Shown here: one piece after another, positions 42,230 through 52,969 of the stretch
How the letters are laid out: each line of letters opens with the position of its first letter
Position numbering within the stretch: the first letter of the stretch is position 1
Assembly (NCBI GenBank): GCA_963995505.1
Contig: OZ023198.1
Location: forward strand, 1,054,001-1,118,000
Source of the DNA: Hypericum androsaemum
Lineage: Eukaryota; Streptophyta; Magnoliopsida; Malpighiales; Hypericaceae
Reading direction: 5' to 3'
Length of the DNA stretch: 64,000 nt
Notes under the pieces: generated by a model
What the model was told of the DNA's origin: nothing
The model's database searches: none
Seen by the model: only the letters and a program-made list of their open reading frames with translations
Made by a program: the position numbers and the translations under genes

Positions 42230-43079
42230 TTTTTGTTAACATGTACAATGGTATTTTTTGTAGGTGCATAAGGGGGTGCAGTTGACGAAAAAATGGTTAT
42301 AGTTTTGTTTAAATTGAATGTATTTTTAAATAAGTAAAACTTAAAAAATATATTTTTTTTCAGTTAATTACACTAATCAGATCCATTCTATACCAATAGA
42401 AATGATATTTTCTGCACATGAACCGGGTTCAAGTGAAACACTCCAAATACCGTTGACCCGAGACTTTTGCGAAGGTTCCCATCCCATTATTTAGTTTGGT
42501 ATTAAAAATAATCAGGTTTGACCCTTAAACCGTGTTGAATGAGGGAAATAAATAACCAATGAAATAGACAAGGATGGCCTCACTTGTAGAAAATAATGAT
42601 GGATTCCTGCCACAAATTATACGTTTGTATTTTTTTCTCCTTTATTCGGATACCACAAAGCTGACTAATCTAAATTTGAGTCGGATTATACCAAACAATA
42701 TTAAACATTGCTACGTTAAATTCGACTTCTTGATTAAGCTAAAACAATACTCTCACTAGTTGATTTAAGTGTCGGTTGATCTAAGTGCTCTGAACATGTT
42801 AAAAGAAAGTACATGTTACACTGCTAGATCCACGGTCTAGCAAAATGACCTCAAGAAGATGAAGACCGGTAAAAGCTTGACTTCCAAGTCTATGCCTCCA
42901 GGGTCACCACTGGCCTTTTTCTTCCACCACACATCCATTATAAGACAGAAACGAGTGGGATCAACTACCCAGTTCATCCTCCGACCACCAAACTACCATG
43001 TTCTTCCTCCTCCTCTGACTTTTCCAACATCCTATAGAGACTTGAATCACCAACCGGCCACCCATTTCCCACCAGAAAC

Positions 43080-44999
43080 ATGGCTCTTCCCACCCAAAAT
43101 CACCAGCCCTGTCTTCTCTTCGCCCTCTTCTCGTCCCTCTTACTTCTCACCACCGGCGATAGTAGATTGAAGTTAGACCAATCAGACCTTAAAGCCTACA
43201 ACATCATAAAAAATGACTTGGGTATCAGCTGCCAAGGCAGCCCATGTAGCCACCCAGGAGTGTTCTGCGAGAGGAGGCTGTCCGGCGATGATGCGTACGT
43301 GCTCAGGATCACGAGGCTGGTCTTCAAGTCCCAAGGCATCTCCGGTTCGTTGTCTCCGGTGATCGGCCGCCTCTCGGAGCTTAGAGAGCTTTCCCTGCCA
43401 AACAACCAGATGGTTGGCCAAGTTCCCTCCAGGATAGTTAACTGCAAGAAGCTCGAGGTCCTTGACCTTGGAAACAACCAGTTATCAGGTGAAGTACCCT
43501 TAGAGTTGCACTCTCTTGTTCGCCTCCGGGTTCTTGATCTATCATCGAATAAGCTCAGTGGAAGCTTGAGCTTCCTGAAGCATTTTCCAAACCTGGAAAA
43601 GCTCTTGCTTGCCAACAATCTCTTCACTGGAAGAGTTCCGAAGTCGATACGCTCGTTCCGGAACCTCAAACTCTTCGACCTCTCCGGAAATAGCTTCCTT
43701 GAAGGGCCGATACCGATAATGAACGAGGATGAAGAGTTTGTGGGTTCCCAGTACCCGAAGCGTTATATTCTTGCAGAGAACTCAACAACAGCATCGAAAA
43801 ATAGTTCATCTGCAGCTGCACCAGTTTCAAGTGCCAGCAATTCTACCAACGGCACTACTGCTGCAGAAGGACCTACCACTTCTGCAACATCGACGAAAAA
43901 GCACAAAGACAGCAAGACGAAGCTAAGATCGCGGCTCATAGGATTCTTTGCCGGAATACTTGCAGGAACAATCTCTGGTTTCATCTTCGCATTGGTCTTT
44001 AAGATTATCATGGCTGTGACGAGAGGTGGAAGAAAAGACAGCGGGCCAGTTATATTTAGTCCATTGATCAAGAAAGCCGAGTACTTGGCTTTCCTGGAAA
44101 AAGAAGATGGAGTTGCTTCCCTGGAAATCATTGGAAGAGGTGGATGTGGGGAAGTTTATAAGGCTCCTCTTGTGGGAAGTGAGGACAAAATGCTTGCTAT
44201 TAAAAAGATCAACCAACCTCCAAAGGATGCCACAGAATTGGCAGAAGAACACAGCAAGGATCTGAACAAGAAAATGAGACAAATTCGTTCCGAGATCAAC
44301 ACCGTAGGCCATATCCGACACAGGAATCTTCTTCCTCTCCTAGCTCATGTGGCTCAGCCTAATTGCCATTACCTGGTGTATGAGTATATGAAGAACGGAA
44401 GCTTGCAGGACATTCTGACTGAAGTTTCTGCAGGACGAAGGGAATTGGATTGGCTTACTAGGCACAGGATAGCTCTTGGAATAGCTGCAGGCTTGGAGTA
44501 CCTCCACACAAGCCATAGCCCGCGCATCATTCATAGGGATCTCAAGCCTGCAAATGTCCTTCTTGATGATGACATGGAAGCTCGAATATCTGATTTCGGA
44601 CTGGCAAAAGCAATGCCAGATGCTTATACTCATGTTACGACTTCTAACGTTGCAGGAACTATCGGGTATATAGCACCGGAGTATCATCAGACCCTGAAGT
44701 TCACCGATAAGTGTGATATCTACAGTTTTGGAGTGGTACTTGGGGTCTTAGTGATAGGAAAGCAGCCATCCGACGTGTTCTTCCAGGACACTAACGAATT
44801 GAGCATGGTCAAGTGGATGAGAAACATCATGACATCGGACAATCCAAGTCAGGCAATTGATCCAAGGCTCATGGGCAATGGATTTGAGGAGCAAATGCTA
44901 CTAGTTCTCAAAATCGCATGTTTTTGCACAATGGAGGACCCAAAACAAAGGCCCAACAGCAAGAATGCTAGGTTGATGCTGTTTCAGATCAAACATTAG
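43080..44999 (+). CDS. SOBIR1: LRR receptor-like kinase SOBIR1 (co-receptor of LRR receptor-like proteins)
   Basis: A single uninterrupted frame encodes 639 residues. Parts in order: a signal peptide (1-26, LLFALFSSLLLL); an N-cap with SCQGSPCSHPGVFCERR; about five LRRs (residues about 85-215, for example LRELSLPNNQMVGQVP); a Ser/Thr/Ala-rich juxtamembrane region; a transmembrane helix at about 286-313 with a GxxxGxxxG motif (GFFAGILAGTISG); and a kinase from about 349. The kinase has the glycine loop IGRGGCGEVY, Lys in LAIKKI, HRDLKPAN at about 484, DFGLAKAMPDA at about 505 and the ending RPNSKNARLMLFQIKH. This matches Arabidopsis SOBIR1 closely in length and motif order. SOBIR1 pairs through its GxxxG helix with receptor-like proteins at the plasma membrane and signals with BAK1 in pattern-triggered immunity. 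All key kinase residues are present. A truncated duplicate lies at 31762. Confidence 0.96.
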   Translation: MALPTQNHQPCLLFALFSSLLLLTTGDSRLKLDQSDLKAYNIIKNDLGISCQGSPCSHPGVFCERRLSGDDAYVLRITRLVFKSQGISGSLSPVIGRLSELRELSLPNNQMVGQVPSRIVNCKKLEVLDLGNNQLSGEVPLELHSLVRLRVLDLSSNKLSGSLSFLKHFPNLEKLLLANNLFTGRVPKSIRSFRNLKLFDLSGNSFLEGPIPIMNEDEEFVGSQYPKRYILAENSTTASKNSSSAAAPVSSASNSTNGTTAAEGPTTSATSTKKHKDSKTKLRSRLIGFFAGILAGTISGFIFALVFKIIMAVTRGGRKDSGPVIFSPLIKKAEYLAFLEKEDGVASLEIIGRGGCGEVYKAPLVGSEDKMLAIKKINQPPKDATELAEEHSKDLNKKMRQIRSEINTVGHIRHRNLLPLLAHVAQPNCHYLVYEYMKNGSLQDILTEVSAGRRELDWLTRHRIALGIAAGLEYLHTSHSPRIIHRDLKPANVLLDDDMEARISDFGLAKAMPDAYTHVTTSNVAGTIGYIAPEYHQTLKFTDKCDIYSFGVVLGVLVIGKQPSDVFFQDTNELSMVKWMRNIMTSDNPSQAIDPRLMGNGFEEQMLLVLKIACFCTMEDPKQRPNSKNARLMLFQIKH

Positions 45000-45967
45000 C
45001 TGCATGATCTTGGTTGTCCTAAATTGGACAAACAAAAATAACAGATCATGTAGAGAAGAATGGTTGCTTAGTAGTGATTTTCCTTTTTTGTATTTTGGCA
45101 TCTAGCCTAGCTTATAATTCTAAGTTTGTGAAGTGTAAAATAGTATGTTGTCTTATAATGTGGAAGACTCTCTACATTGAAATCAAATCTAAGTTTTCTT
45201 CAGCAGATATAAGTATGGAAACTTATTCCACAATGGTAGCTTGTCTCACCCTATTCCCTTTCTTAGACAAATGTTAGTGCCAAGCTTGGCCTGAACAAAA
45301 TATTACGATACCAGCATACAGTATAAGCTTGAAGGTATCAGCCGACATTCGTATAGCTTATGAATAAAAATACTTGCATGACAAACCAGTCAAAGAACCT
45401 GTTCAAGGACAGAAACTTCCGGGCATTAGCAAAGGATGAGTTTTTTAGTCATTATATAGCTATCATATGTGCATCATCTACTGGTATAGTTAGCATCCAA
45501 AAGTAGGCCTGTCTTTTCTTTTCGTCATCGAGCCGACTCTCTTTCCATGAAAAACCAAAGAAAACTGACAAAAAGACTATTCTGGCCAAAAGTTGTGAGA
45601 GTTCGATAGCTTTGGATGAAATTTTCCAGATGATAGAGCTGGAAACCGTAGCGGATACTTACATGATCCAGAGTTTCGGTGCGAAGTGAAACAGCCTTCG
45701 CCAAAATTGTGAAAGAGAATGGAAAGATAATCTGAAGTTTTCCATTGTTTCCTTTCTATTTCAAACAATCCAATGAGTAATCACACAAGCAGAATATATC
45801 AGATACTGACACATACATTTGTTCAGACTTCAGAGAGCAATGTCGTAAAAGGCCGCAACAAAAAAGCTCGGAGCCTATCCATCGGGCTCAAATCGCTCAT
45901 ATAACATCGGAAAGGGCAACCGAATCAACCAAACATGCTACATTCACATAATCAACAGGCAGATACC
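45000..45967. other. Convergent 3' region between SOBIR1 and the MHF2 gene
   Basis: Contains the two 3' UTRs. No additional gene or element was recognised. Confidence 0.4.
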
Positions 45968-46563
45968 TCAAAAATCGAGAAGCAACTGAGGTAGGATCCT
46001 CTCTAGATGCGACGGCTCGATCCTGGAAACCCCCTCCGCTTCGGCAATGGTAGCAGCACGCTGCACAGCCTCTGAGATGAACAAGCGGACGAGCTCCGAG
46101 CTCAGCCTCAGCGCGTTCGAATTCGCTGCAACAACACGAATTCATCGAAAAGAATTCCAGATATAAACCGATCACGCTATCGAAAAACGGTTTAGGGAGA
46201 AGAAACACGGACCGGAAGACGGGCGGTTCTTCTTGGAGGAAGGAAAGAGGGGGGCCGGAACGTTGTCTTGGTTTCTCTCTCTTTCTGCGAAGGGAGAAAG
46301 AGAGAGAGTGATTAGCGGTTGGAAAAGTAGATTAAGAGGGAGACTAATTACGGATTAACGAACCGAGGGCCCTTCTAGCCCAGACTTGTTTGAAGATGGC
46401 GTGGATTAGGTCCTTCAATTACGAACACAAACAAGAAAAAAAAGGAATTAATTCGGTTTAGCGATTCTTCTTCTTTTTTTTTTTAAACAGAAAATGACAA
46501 TAAAGAAGAAGAAGAAGGATGACGTAAGCTTACGGGGTCAAAGGCGGGGGAATCTCCGTCCAT
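45968..46563 (-). CDS. MHF2: MHF2 / CENP-X histone-fold protein
   Basis: Four exons on the minus strand, 46534-46563, 46364-46412, 46213-46284 and 45968-46125, join to 309 nt (102 residues). The sequence runs MDGDSPAFDP, then DLIHAIFKQVWARRAL, a linker ending SSKKNRPSS, and the histone-fold core NALRLSSELVRLFISEAVQR, AATIAEAEGV and IEPSHLERILPQLLLDF. The core matches plant MHF2/CENP-X closely. The protein pairs with MHF1 (CENP-S) in a DNA-binding histone-fold complex that works with FANCM in repair and crossover control. The first exon is only ten codons long. The third exon starts in an AG-rich run with several possible acceptors; the GCAG acceptor at 46285-46288 keeps the frame. A tRNA gene lies about 170 bp upstream. 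Confidence 0.92.
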
Positions 46564-46732
46564 TGGAAAGGAGGCGCGGCGAAGACGACGACTACGGCGT
46601 CGGGCCTCGTTCCCCTTGGATGCCTCTCCTCCTCCTCCGCTTCTCCCTCTTCGTTTCATTTTCATCTCCCGCCTCTTCAATTAACCAAGGATTTCAATAA
46701 TTAATTAATAAATAATAAAAATTGACATTAAT

Positions 46733-46804
46733 GCCCGTATAGCTCAGTGGTAGAGCGTCAGTCTTGTAAACTGAAGGTCCGCAGTTCGATCCTGCGTGTG
46801 GGCA
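46733..46804 (+). tRNA. tRNA-Thr (anticodon UGU)
   Basis: The 72 bases fold as a cloverleaf. The acceptor stem GCCCGTA pairs with TGTGGGC. The D arm is AGCTCAGTGGTAGAGC. The anticodon stem TCAGT/ACTGA encloses the loop CTTGTAA with anticodon TGT. The T arm is GCAGTTCGATCCTGC, with A as discriminator. A-box and B-box (GTTCGATCC) are intact, no intron is present, and T-rich DNA follows for termination. It decodes ACA threonine codons. Confidence 0.93.
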
Positions 46805-48367
46805 GGTTTTAATATTCTCTTGTAAAGTTTTTGTTTCTCAATTATTTGGGCTCGCTCCTCTTTTATTGTTCTGTTAGGACACCGCAATTGAAGCCCGACC
46901 CTTCTTCCTCCCCTCCTTCCAATCCGCTGCCTCCAATATCACCGAAACTAAATAAAGGATTTGCACTAATTAAGCAACAAATTATGGAGACCCAACAGCC
47001 CTAATTTGCACCAATGGAGCCCCTTAACCAATGCAAAAATCTCACAAATTCAATTGTTTGCTGAGTTGGTTGAACTTTCTTCACATTCCCATTCCCAACC
47101 CCATTTTAATTGGTAAAACCAATTACAGGCCCATCGAGTTCCAATAATTAGATACCCGACCCAAGTTGCGCATATTATAGAGATACCCCAACTAACACAT
47201 GCAACTTAGAGTACAAAATTGGCAGGATGAAAGCAATATTAGTGAGAGCTAATTAAGAATTGTTAAAACTATTTTCAGATTAGTTTATGTAATTCTCTTC
47301 GCGGCAATTTCACGGGGAATCTAAAACTAGAAAAACAATGAAATTTTCCAAAAGATAATGAGTGATTCGAAGTTTCTCATTTTTATCATCTCAATCCGAG
47401 CCATGAATAGTTAGTTACGAAGGTCATGCGAGACAAATCAATTATGTAACCGAGGCCCGTTGCTTTATTTAAACTCCATTGCGTGTGTTTAGGTTGAGGA
47501 AGTGCATCTCCCTCTAGGCATTGCACGTTGCATGTTTGTGAGGTCTTTTGTAAATCACACAGAGGAATCCAGTGCTACAATTCATTAATTCGGTACTTTC
47601 GTTTGTCTAGGTGTATATTCGGATTTGGGTTTCTCTCGACATTGGGGTATTTTTGGTTTTGATATTCTTTCCGGTTTACCTTAGTTTATGTACTCAGATA
47701 TCGCATATTATTGTTTTGCGTTTGATATATTTTATCTGGTACTTTTGATACAGTAATAATGGTATAATCTTCTTTGGTGGGATCTTTTAAGGTGAATGAT
47801 ACTTTATTTACCAAAAAATTGGGTGTTGATACTTGAGCACTATTTTTTTCGTGGTTTTTCCACGCAATTTTACTGCAGTACAATAAAATCAAGTTAAAGG
47901 AAATTTCACTCTCAAAATTGTACATATGTTACTATTTATATTATGGTGAATAAAATCTATTTTATAAAAAAATTAGTTTAAGTAATAAACAACTTAATTT
48001 TTTTAACAATATTTTAGATCCGAATGTTAAAAAAAGAAAAATATTATTAAGATAATCATTCTCTAAATAAAATTCGATACGTACACAATCATACTAAGCT
48101 CAATTGAAATGAAATCCAGCTCATACTATGCCAATATGACGAATGTGCCAACGTAAAAGGACAAGAGAAGAGGGGACATGTGGGAAGGATTTCTTCGCCG
48201 AGGATATTGTCTTGGGCATCACCAACATTCTCATGGTTCACAGTGGACCTTTTTGGATCCATCCATCTTTCGGAATTCTTTTGGGGACCCTAGGTGGCCT
48301 TCAAAACTTTTGTGTATCGAGGTCTCTCGTAAGTTTTAATATTCGCTGTTATACATTTTACATTATT
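46805..48367. other. Intergenic region
   Basis: AT-rich. No gene, no recognisable repeat ends and no coding signal were found. Confidence 0.45.
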
Positions 48368-48372
48368 AAATA

Positions 48373-48754
48373 TGTGATACCCAATTCTAAAAAGCCTCAA
48401 ATAATTTGATTAGTACTATCTATATTAACAAAGTGCACTTTCTTTTCTGACACACATATTGAGAGAACTCCAAAATTAAACGCGTTTCACCAGGAGTAAA
48501 ATCATGATGGATGACCTTCTGAGAAGTTTTCCGGGATGCGTGTGAGTGAGGACAAAATACGCTGGAAAAGACCCGTGTTGGTCTGTGGAGACAGTCGATC
48601 GAATCACGGGACATTACATTTAGTATCAGAGCAAAAACGGTTTTGGAATTGTACAGTGTTTTGTCTGGCGGATGCGTATGAGTGAGGACAAAACACGCTG
48701 AAAAAGACCTGTATTGGTCTATGGAGACAGTCGGTCGAATTACGTGGCGTTACA
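48373..48754 (+). mobile_element. Cassandra-type TRIM with 5S rRNA-like LTR
   Basis: The element is flanked by AAATA (48368-48372 and 48755-48759). The left LTR spans 48373-48618 and ends ACATTACA, followed by TTTAGTATCAGAGCAAAAAC, a degenerate initiator-tRNA primer site. The right LTR keeps only its last 85 bp or so (from about 48668, GCGGATGCG, to GGCGTTACA). Inside the left LTR, GAGAACTCC, TTAAACGCG, GGAGTAAAATCATGATGGAT and GACCTTCTGAGAAGTTTTCC align with the 3' half of plant 5S rRNA including its internal promoter. That is the hallmark of Cassandra elements. There is no coding capacity. Confidence 0.82.
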
Positions 48755-48840
48755 AAATATTACCTAACTCCATGTTTTAAATGATACGCCTAATTTTTTT
48801 TCTATATTAATGAGATTTGATTTGAATTTGGTTAAACTTA

Positions 48841-49983
48841 GGGAAAATTATTTTCTAGTGCTTCGAATTTACTTAAATATACTCAAAAATTTCTCTTGTT
48901 TGTAAAATACACGCCAAAATCCCTCGTGTTTGATTTTATTATACTTTCAGGTCCCACAATAATTTTTTTCTTTTTTTTGTCATTGAAATAACGAAAATAT
49001 CCTTAAAACAAAAAAAACTACTGACATCATCTCTTTCTCCTCCTCCTGCGAATCATCTTCCTCTTCTTCTTACCCTGTAAATTTCTCAAAAAAATATTCC
49101 ATGTAAAGCCTTAAAGCTTAAAGCCCATCAACGCCCAAAATTCACATAGAATTGGTTGACAAAGGCAAAAGGGTAGAGCTTCACCAAGTTTCATTTTTTT
49201 TAATCAAATCTCTGGCCTTGATCGTTAATGGGTTTTGGTTGTTCCAACAAAAACTGACACAAAGTTACGAACTTGAGTTGCGAACTTCAACTCCGCAGGT
49301 AAGCGAAACGGTACAATGGATGGCGGTACTCGTGATTCAGAAAGTGGCTAGGTCAAAGGAATCGGTGGACAAGCTCCTACCTAGAAATTGGAAACCCTAG
49401 AATCTGGGAGACCGCCGTAGCTCGGAGAACAATCACCTTGGAGTCAACAAATGGGAGATCCGACGGTGGAGGTTCGATCTTGTTGAAGGTGTCCAAGATC
49501 GAGATGAAGAAGTTGTCGACTTGCTCTTATTGATTTTGGAGCCGCCTCTGGTGGGGCCGATATGGAGATTAGCGAGGTGAAGAAGTTGTCGACTTCCTCT
49601 TGTTGACTTTGGGTCAGTAATTTATTAATTTATTGATGAAGTGGGCTTGAAAATTTGGTGGCCGAGGTCGTTGGTCAATCGAACTCCCTCGCCGATGGGC
49701 TCTTGTTGATTTTGTTTGATTTTGATTTAGTGTTGAATTGGTTACGAGCTGATGTCACTGGTTAGGAGGAAGAAGAAGAGATGATGTCAGCATTTTTTAT
49801 TTTTTGTTCTAAAAGAATATTTTGGTCATTTCATTAACAAAAATTAAAAAAATAATTGCTAACGTGCGCTAGAGATCCGAAAGTATAATAAAATCAAACA
49901 TGAGAGACTTAAGCATATATTTTACAAACAGAAAATTTTTAAATATATTTAAGCAAATTCGAGGACCAGAGAGTAATTTTCTC
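48841..49983. mobile_element. Non-autonomous TIR element, about 1.14 kb
   Basis: The left 205 bp and right 205 bp are inverted copies. Outside to inside both read GGGAAAATTA, TCGAATTTACTTAAATATA, TGTTTGATTTTATTATACTT and TCATTGAAATAACG/TAATGAAATGACC, then GACATCATCTCTT. The interior has GC-richer DNA with frames I do not recognise (for example 49152-49400). No transposase is present. No perfect target duplication is visible (flanks TTAAACTTA and TAAATAAAC). This is the best-preserved member of the family also seen at 8024 and 20232. Confidence 0.78.
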
Positions 49984-50816
49984 TAAATAAACAGATTCAG
50001 TTGACTTACGTGAGTGGACACAGGTCACGTTTATATGCTATTATCTTTGTACACTTTTGCGGCCCTTCCATTGATTTTTTAATAGTTATGCCTTAAAATA
50101 CTTTATCTCGTAATATATTTCTAAAAAGAGTGTATTTCTCTTGTTTGAGGCACCACATTTATCGTAATTGACTAATATAATGAATTGTACATACGTTAAG
50201 AATTGCTTTGTTTTCTCTCATCATTAGGTGTCGGCTTCTGGAATTAAAAGTGGTTTCCATGACTTCGGGCCAAAGCAAGCGTCCTTGTCGAATTTTCATT
50301 TTTGTATTCTTCTCTTAAACGTCTTCTCTGTGATGTGTTAGTGCTGATTAACGATTATAAACAAACATAACATAAATATGTTTTTTGGTGATTTGAATCT
50401 ATAGAAAAAAATAACTACAGTTTGTCAATATTTTTTAACTTAAATGTAAACAAATAAATTGGTTTTTAGTGAGTCCCAAAACTCAATTTTAATTATTTCA
50501 AAGCTGAAAAATGTAAGCCCTCTTATGTGAATATTCAACAAGAAAGATCGCGGATCAAAGTCATTTTAAAAATATCAAAGTCACTCTAACAAAATATTAA
50601 CTATTCAAGTCCAAACGATAAGAGACTTAGATTTATTTAACAAAATTTTGGATTCAAAACCTTAGAGATGTAAAAGATAAAATTGAAAGAATCATCTGAT
50701 AAATAGTCTCCGACAGTGCTCGACTTTGAACGTAGAAAAACTTAACCATTTAAAATTTTTAAAAATAAAAAATCCTTGGTATAAGACTCCATATCTCATA
50801 ATGATCATTCTTTCCA
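49984..50816. other. Intergenic AT-rich region
   Basis: No gene or defined element recognised. Confidence 0.4.
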
Positions 50817-50833
50817 AGTCCCACAAGTACTAG

Positions 50834-52952
50834 GAGATGGAACATGCTAAGATTAGCGAGGTGATATTCATGGGTTTTTCCTGAATAGAAACTGTCCTGC
50901 TCTTACCCACATTTTATTTGCAGATGATACGTTTCTCTTTGGCAGGACTTGTGAGCTTGAGGCTAGGAGATTCAAAGATCTGTTAGACTTATTTTCTAAC
51001 ATTTTAGGTCAGGCCATAAATTTCTCGAAGTCGTGCATCTTGTTTGCAAAAGGGGAGCCTTTAGAGAATCGAAAGCTCATTTCTGATATCCTGGAGATGG
51101 TGGAGAAGCTTCCCGATGACAAATACTTAGGGATTCATTCAGTTTGGGTAGGTCCAAGAAGGAGACCCTGAATATCATCTATGAAAGAATGCTTTCGAAG
51201 ACACAAGGGTGGAAGTAGAAGCTCCTTTCCATGTCAGGTAGGGAGGTTCTCATCAAGTCCGTCTTGTCATCTATTCCCTGTTATCTTATGCAGGTCCTAC
51301 TCTTTCCTATGACCTTCTGCTCGAAGCTGAATGGGTTGGTGACGCACTTCTGGTGGTCGGGCGACATGGATAAACGCAAGGTTCATTGGTTGAGTTGGGA
51401 TAAGTTAACGTGCTCCAAGTCCCTGGGTGGGCTCGGGTTTAAAGATCTTCAGCTCTTTAACTTGGCTTTGCTAGCTAAGCAGGTTTGGAGGCTCATTGGT
51501 AATTAAGGTTCCTTGTGCTTTAGGGTATTGAAAGGCTTATATTTTCATGATTCTGACCTTTTGTCCGCTTCTAAAGGGCCCTCGACCTTCTTGGATTTGG
51601 TCCAGCCTTGTGGCTGGAAAAGAGGCTCTTAAAGAGGGCATCTTCTTCCAGATTAGTAATGGTCTCTCTGTTGATACTATTTCTGAACTATTTTCTCGCT
51701 CTATAGGCAGCTGGCATATTGATCTTATCCAACACTTCTTTTCGCAATCTGAATAGGAGGCGATTACTAATATCTCTTTGGGTCATTTGCAGGCTCCTGA
51801 TTGTCTTTTATGGAAATTCAGCAATGATGGCTTGTACTCTGTCAAGCGAGGTTATCTTTCTTTTAAGGCAGCCCAGGTTTCATCTCTGAACTTGCAGGCT
51901 ATTGACACTAATGATTGCCCATTTGATCCTGGGATTTGACGTAGCCTATGGAAACTAAAAGTCACTCCTAAGTTGCAAAACTTTGTGTGACGTCTCCTCA
52001 GAAATGCTTTACCTTTAGCTGCTATTTTGTTTAGGAGACACCTTGCTATTTCTCTTCTCTGCCAGTTGTGTGGTATTGAGGAGGAATCTGTTCTTCACTT
52101 GTTTTTTATCTATCTCCATGCTCGAGCCATGTGGTTGTTAAGTCCGTTTGGTCTTAGATTTGTTGGCTCTGTTCATTCGACTTTTGCCTTGTAGTTTTTT
52201 TCTATCATTGATTCGTTACAGGCTTCTGCGAATAATGAGTTGACTACTTTTGTGGTCTTTATCTGTTGGTGTATTTGGTTGGCTATAAACAGTCTTTTAT
52301 ATGAAGGTGTGGCTATTGATCCTTTTGCTACATTGCGCCAGGCTTCTTACTTGTCTGCTGAATTCTTGCAGGTGCTGGATTCGAACTTGCAGCAGAGAAG
52401 CAGGGAAGCTGCCCGTCTAACTTCATAGAGTGCTCCAGAATTTAGAGCTGTGAAGTTCAACAGTGATGCCTCTTGGTTGAATGCCTCGGATTCGGCTGGA
52501 ATGGATGCAGTTGCTAGGGATCATATTGGCCTTTTGGTGGAAGGTTAGACATAATTGAGGGTGGCTTTGTTGCCTTTGGAAGCGGAGCTCCTAGCTATTG
52601 AGCTCGCCCTCAAGATGATCCAAGTGAAGTTCATGAAGTTCCGACTATCGTGGAGACGGATTGTCTGTTGGCGTTCAATTTTGTGAATGACCATTCCTCA
52701 TTTGTTTACTGGCAAGTTAATTCGCTTGTCATTAGACTTAGGTTGCTTCTTGGTAATTTGCCAAATTATATGCTAAAGCTGACTCCCTGGGTGCTTAACC
52801 ATGTTGGGGACTGGTTAAGTAAATCGTGTAGGCTCGGGTCTCTCCTTGGAGATTGGATGACTGTTCCCCCTAGAGAGCTCGACATTCTTTTATTTTCAGA
52901 CTTTCTCACTTGATGGTTAATATATTTGATTGTATTTTTCTCAAAAAAAAAA
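50834..52952 (+). mobile_element. 5'-truncated L1-type LINE with 17-bp target duplication
   Basis: AGTCCCACAAGTACTAG occurs at 50817-50833 and again at 52953-52969. The insert ends TTCTCAAAAAAAAAA. It starts inside the reverse transcriptase (LTHILFADDTFLF near 50915, ILGQAINFSKS near 51002). It continues through the thumb/connection region (51231-51506, [26 protein letters not shown]), a zf-RVT region (about 51940-52140) and an RNase H-like domain (KFNSDASWLN near 52454 to DWLSKSCRLGS near 52830). Several stops and frameshifts are present. It is a dead copy that integrated by target-primed reverse transcription. Confidence 0.93.
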
Positions 52953-52969
52953 AGTCCCACAAGTACTAG

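Larger units (their letters stand above)
39436..43079 (+). repeat. Segmental duplication copy 2: upstream region of intact SOBIR1
   Basis: It matches copy 1 (29390-31909) in order and orientation and continues into the intact SOBIR1 gene. Relative to copy 1 it carries two extra insertions (40518-41859 and 41946-42229) and lacks the 493-bp insert of copy 1. The 800 bp before the start codon are highly similar in the two copies, including W-box words TTGACC at 42453-42458 and 42518-42523, which are the kind of site WRKY factors bind. Whether they act here is inference. Confidence 0.85.

Noticed and set aside
46276..46284. Frameshift suspected in exon 3 of the MHF2 gene
   Set aside because: On recounting the exon (72 bp, 46213-46284) the frame is intact with the GCAG acceptor, so no frameshift or alternative acceptor is needed.
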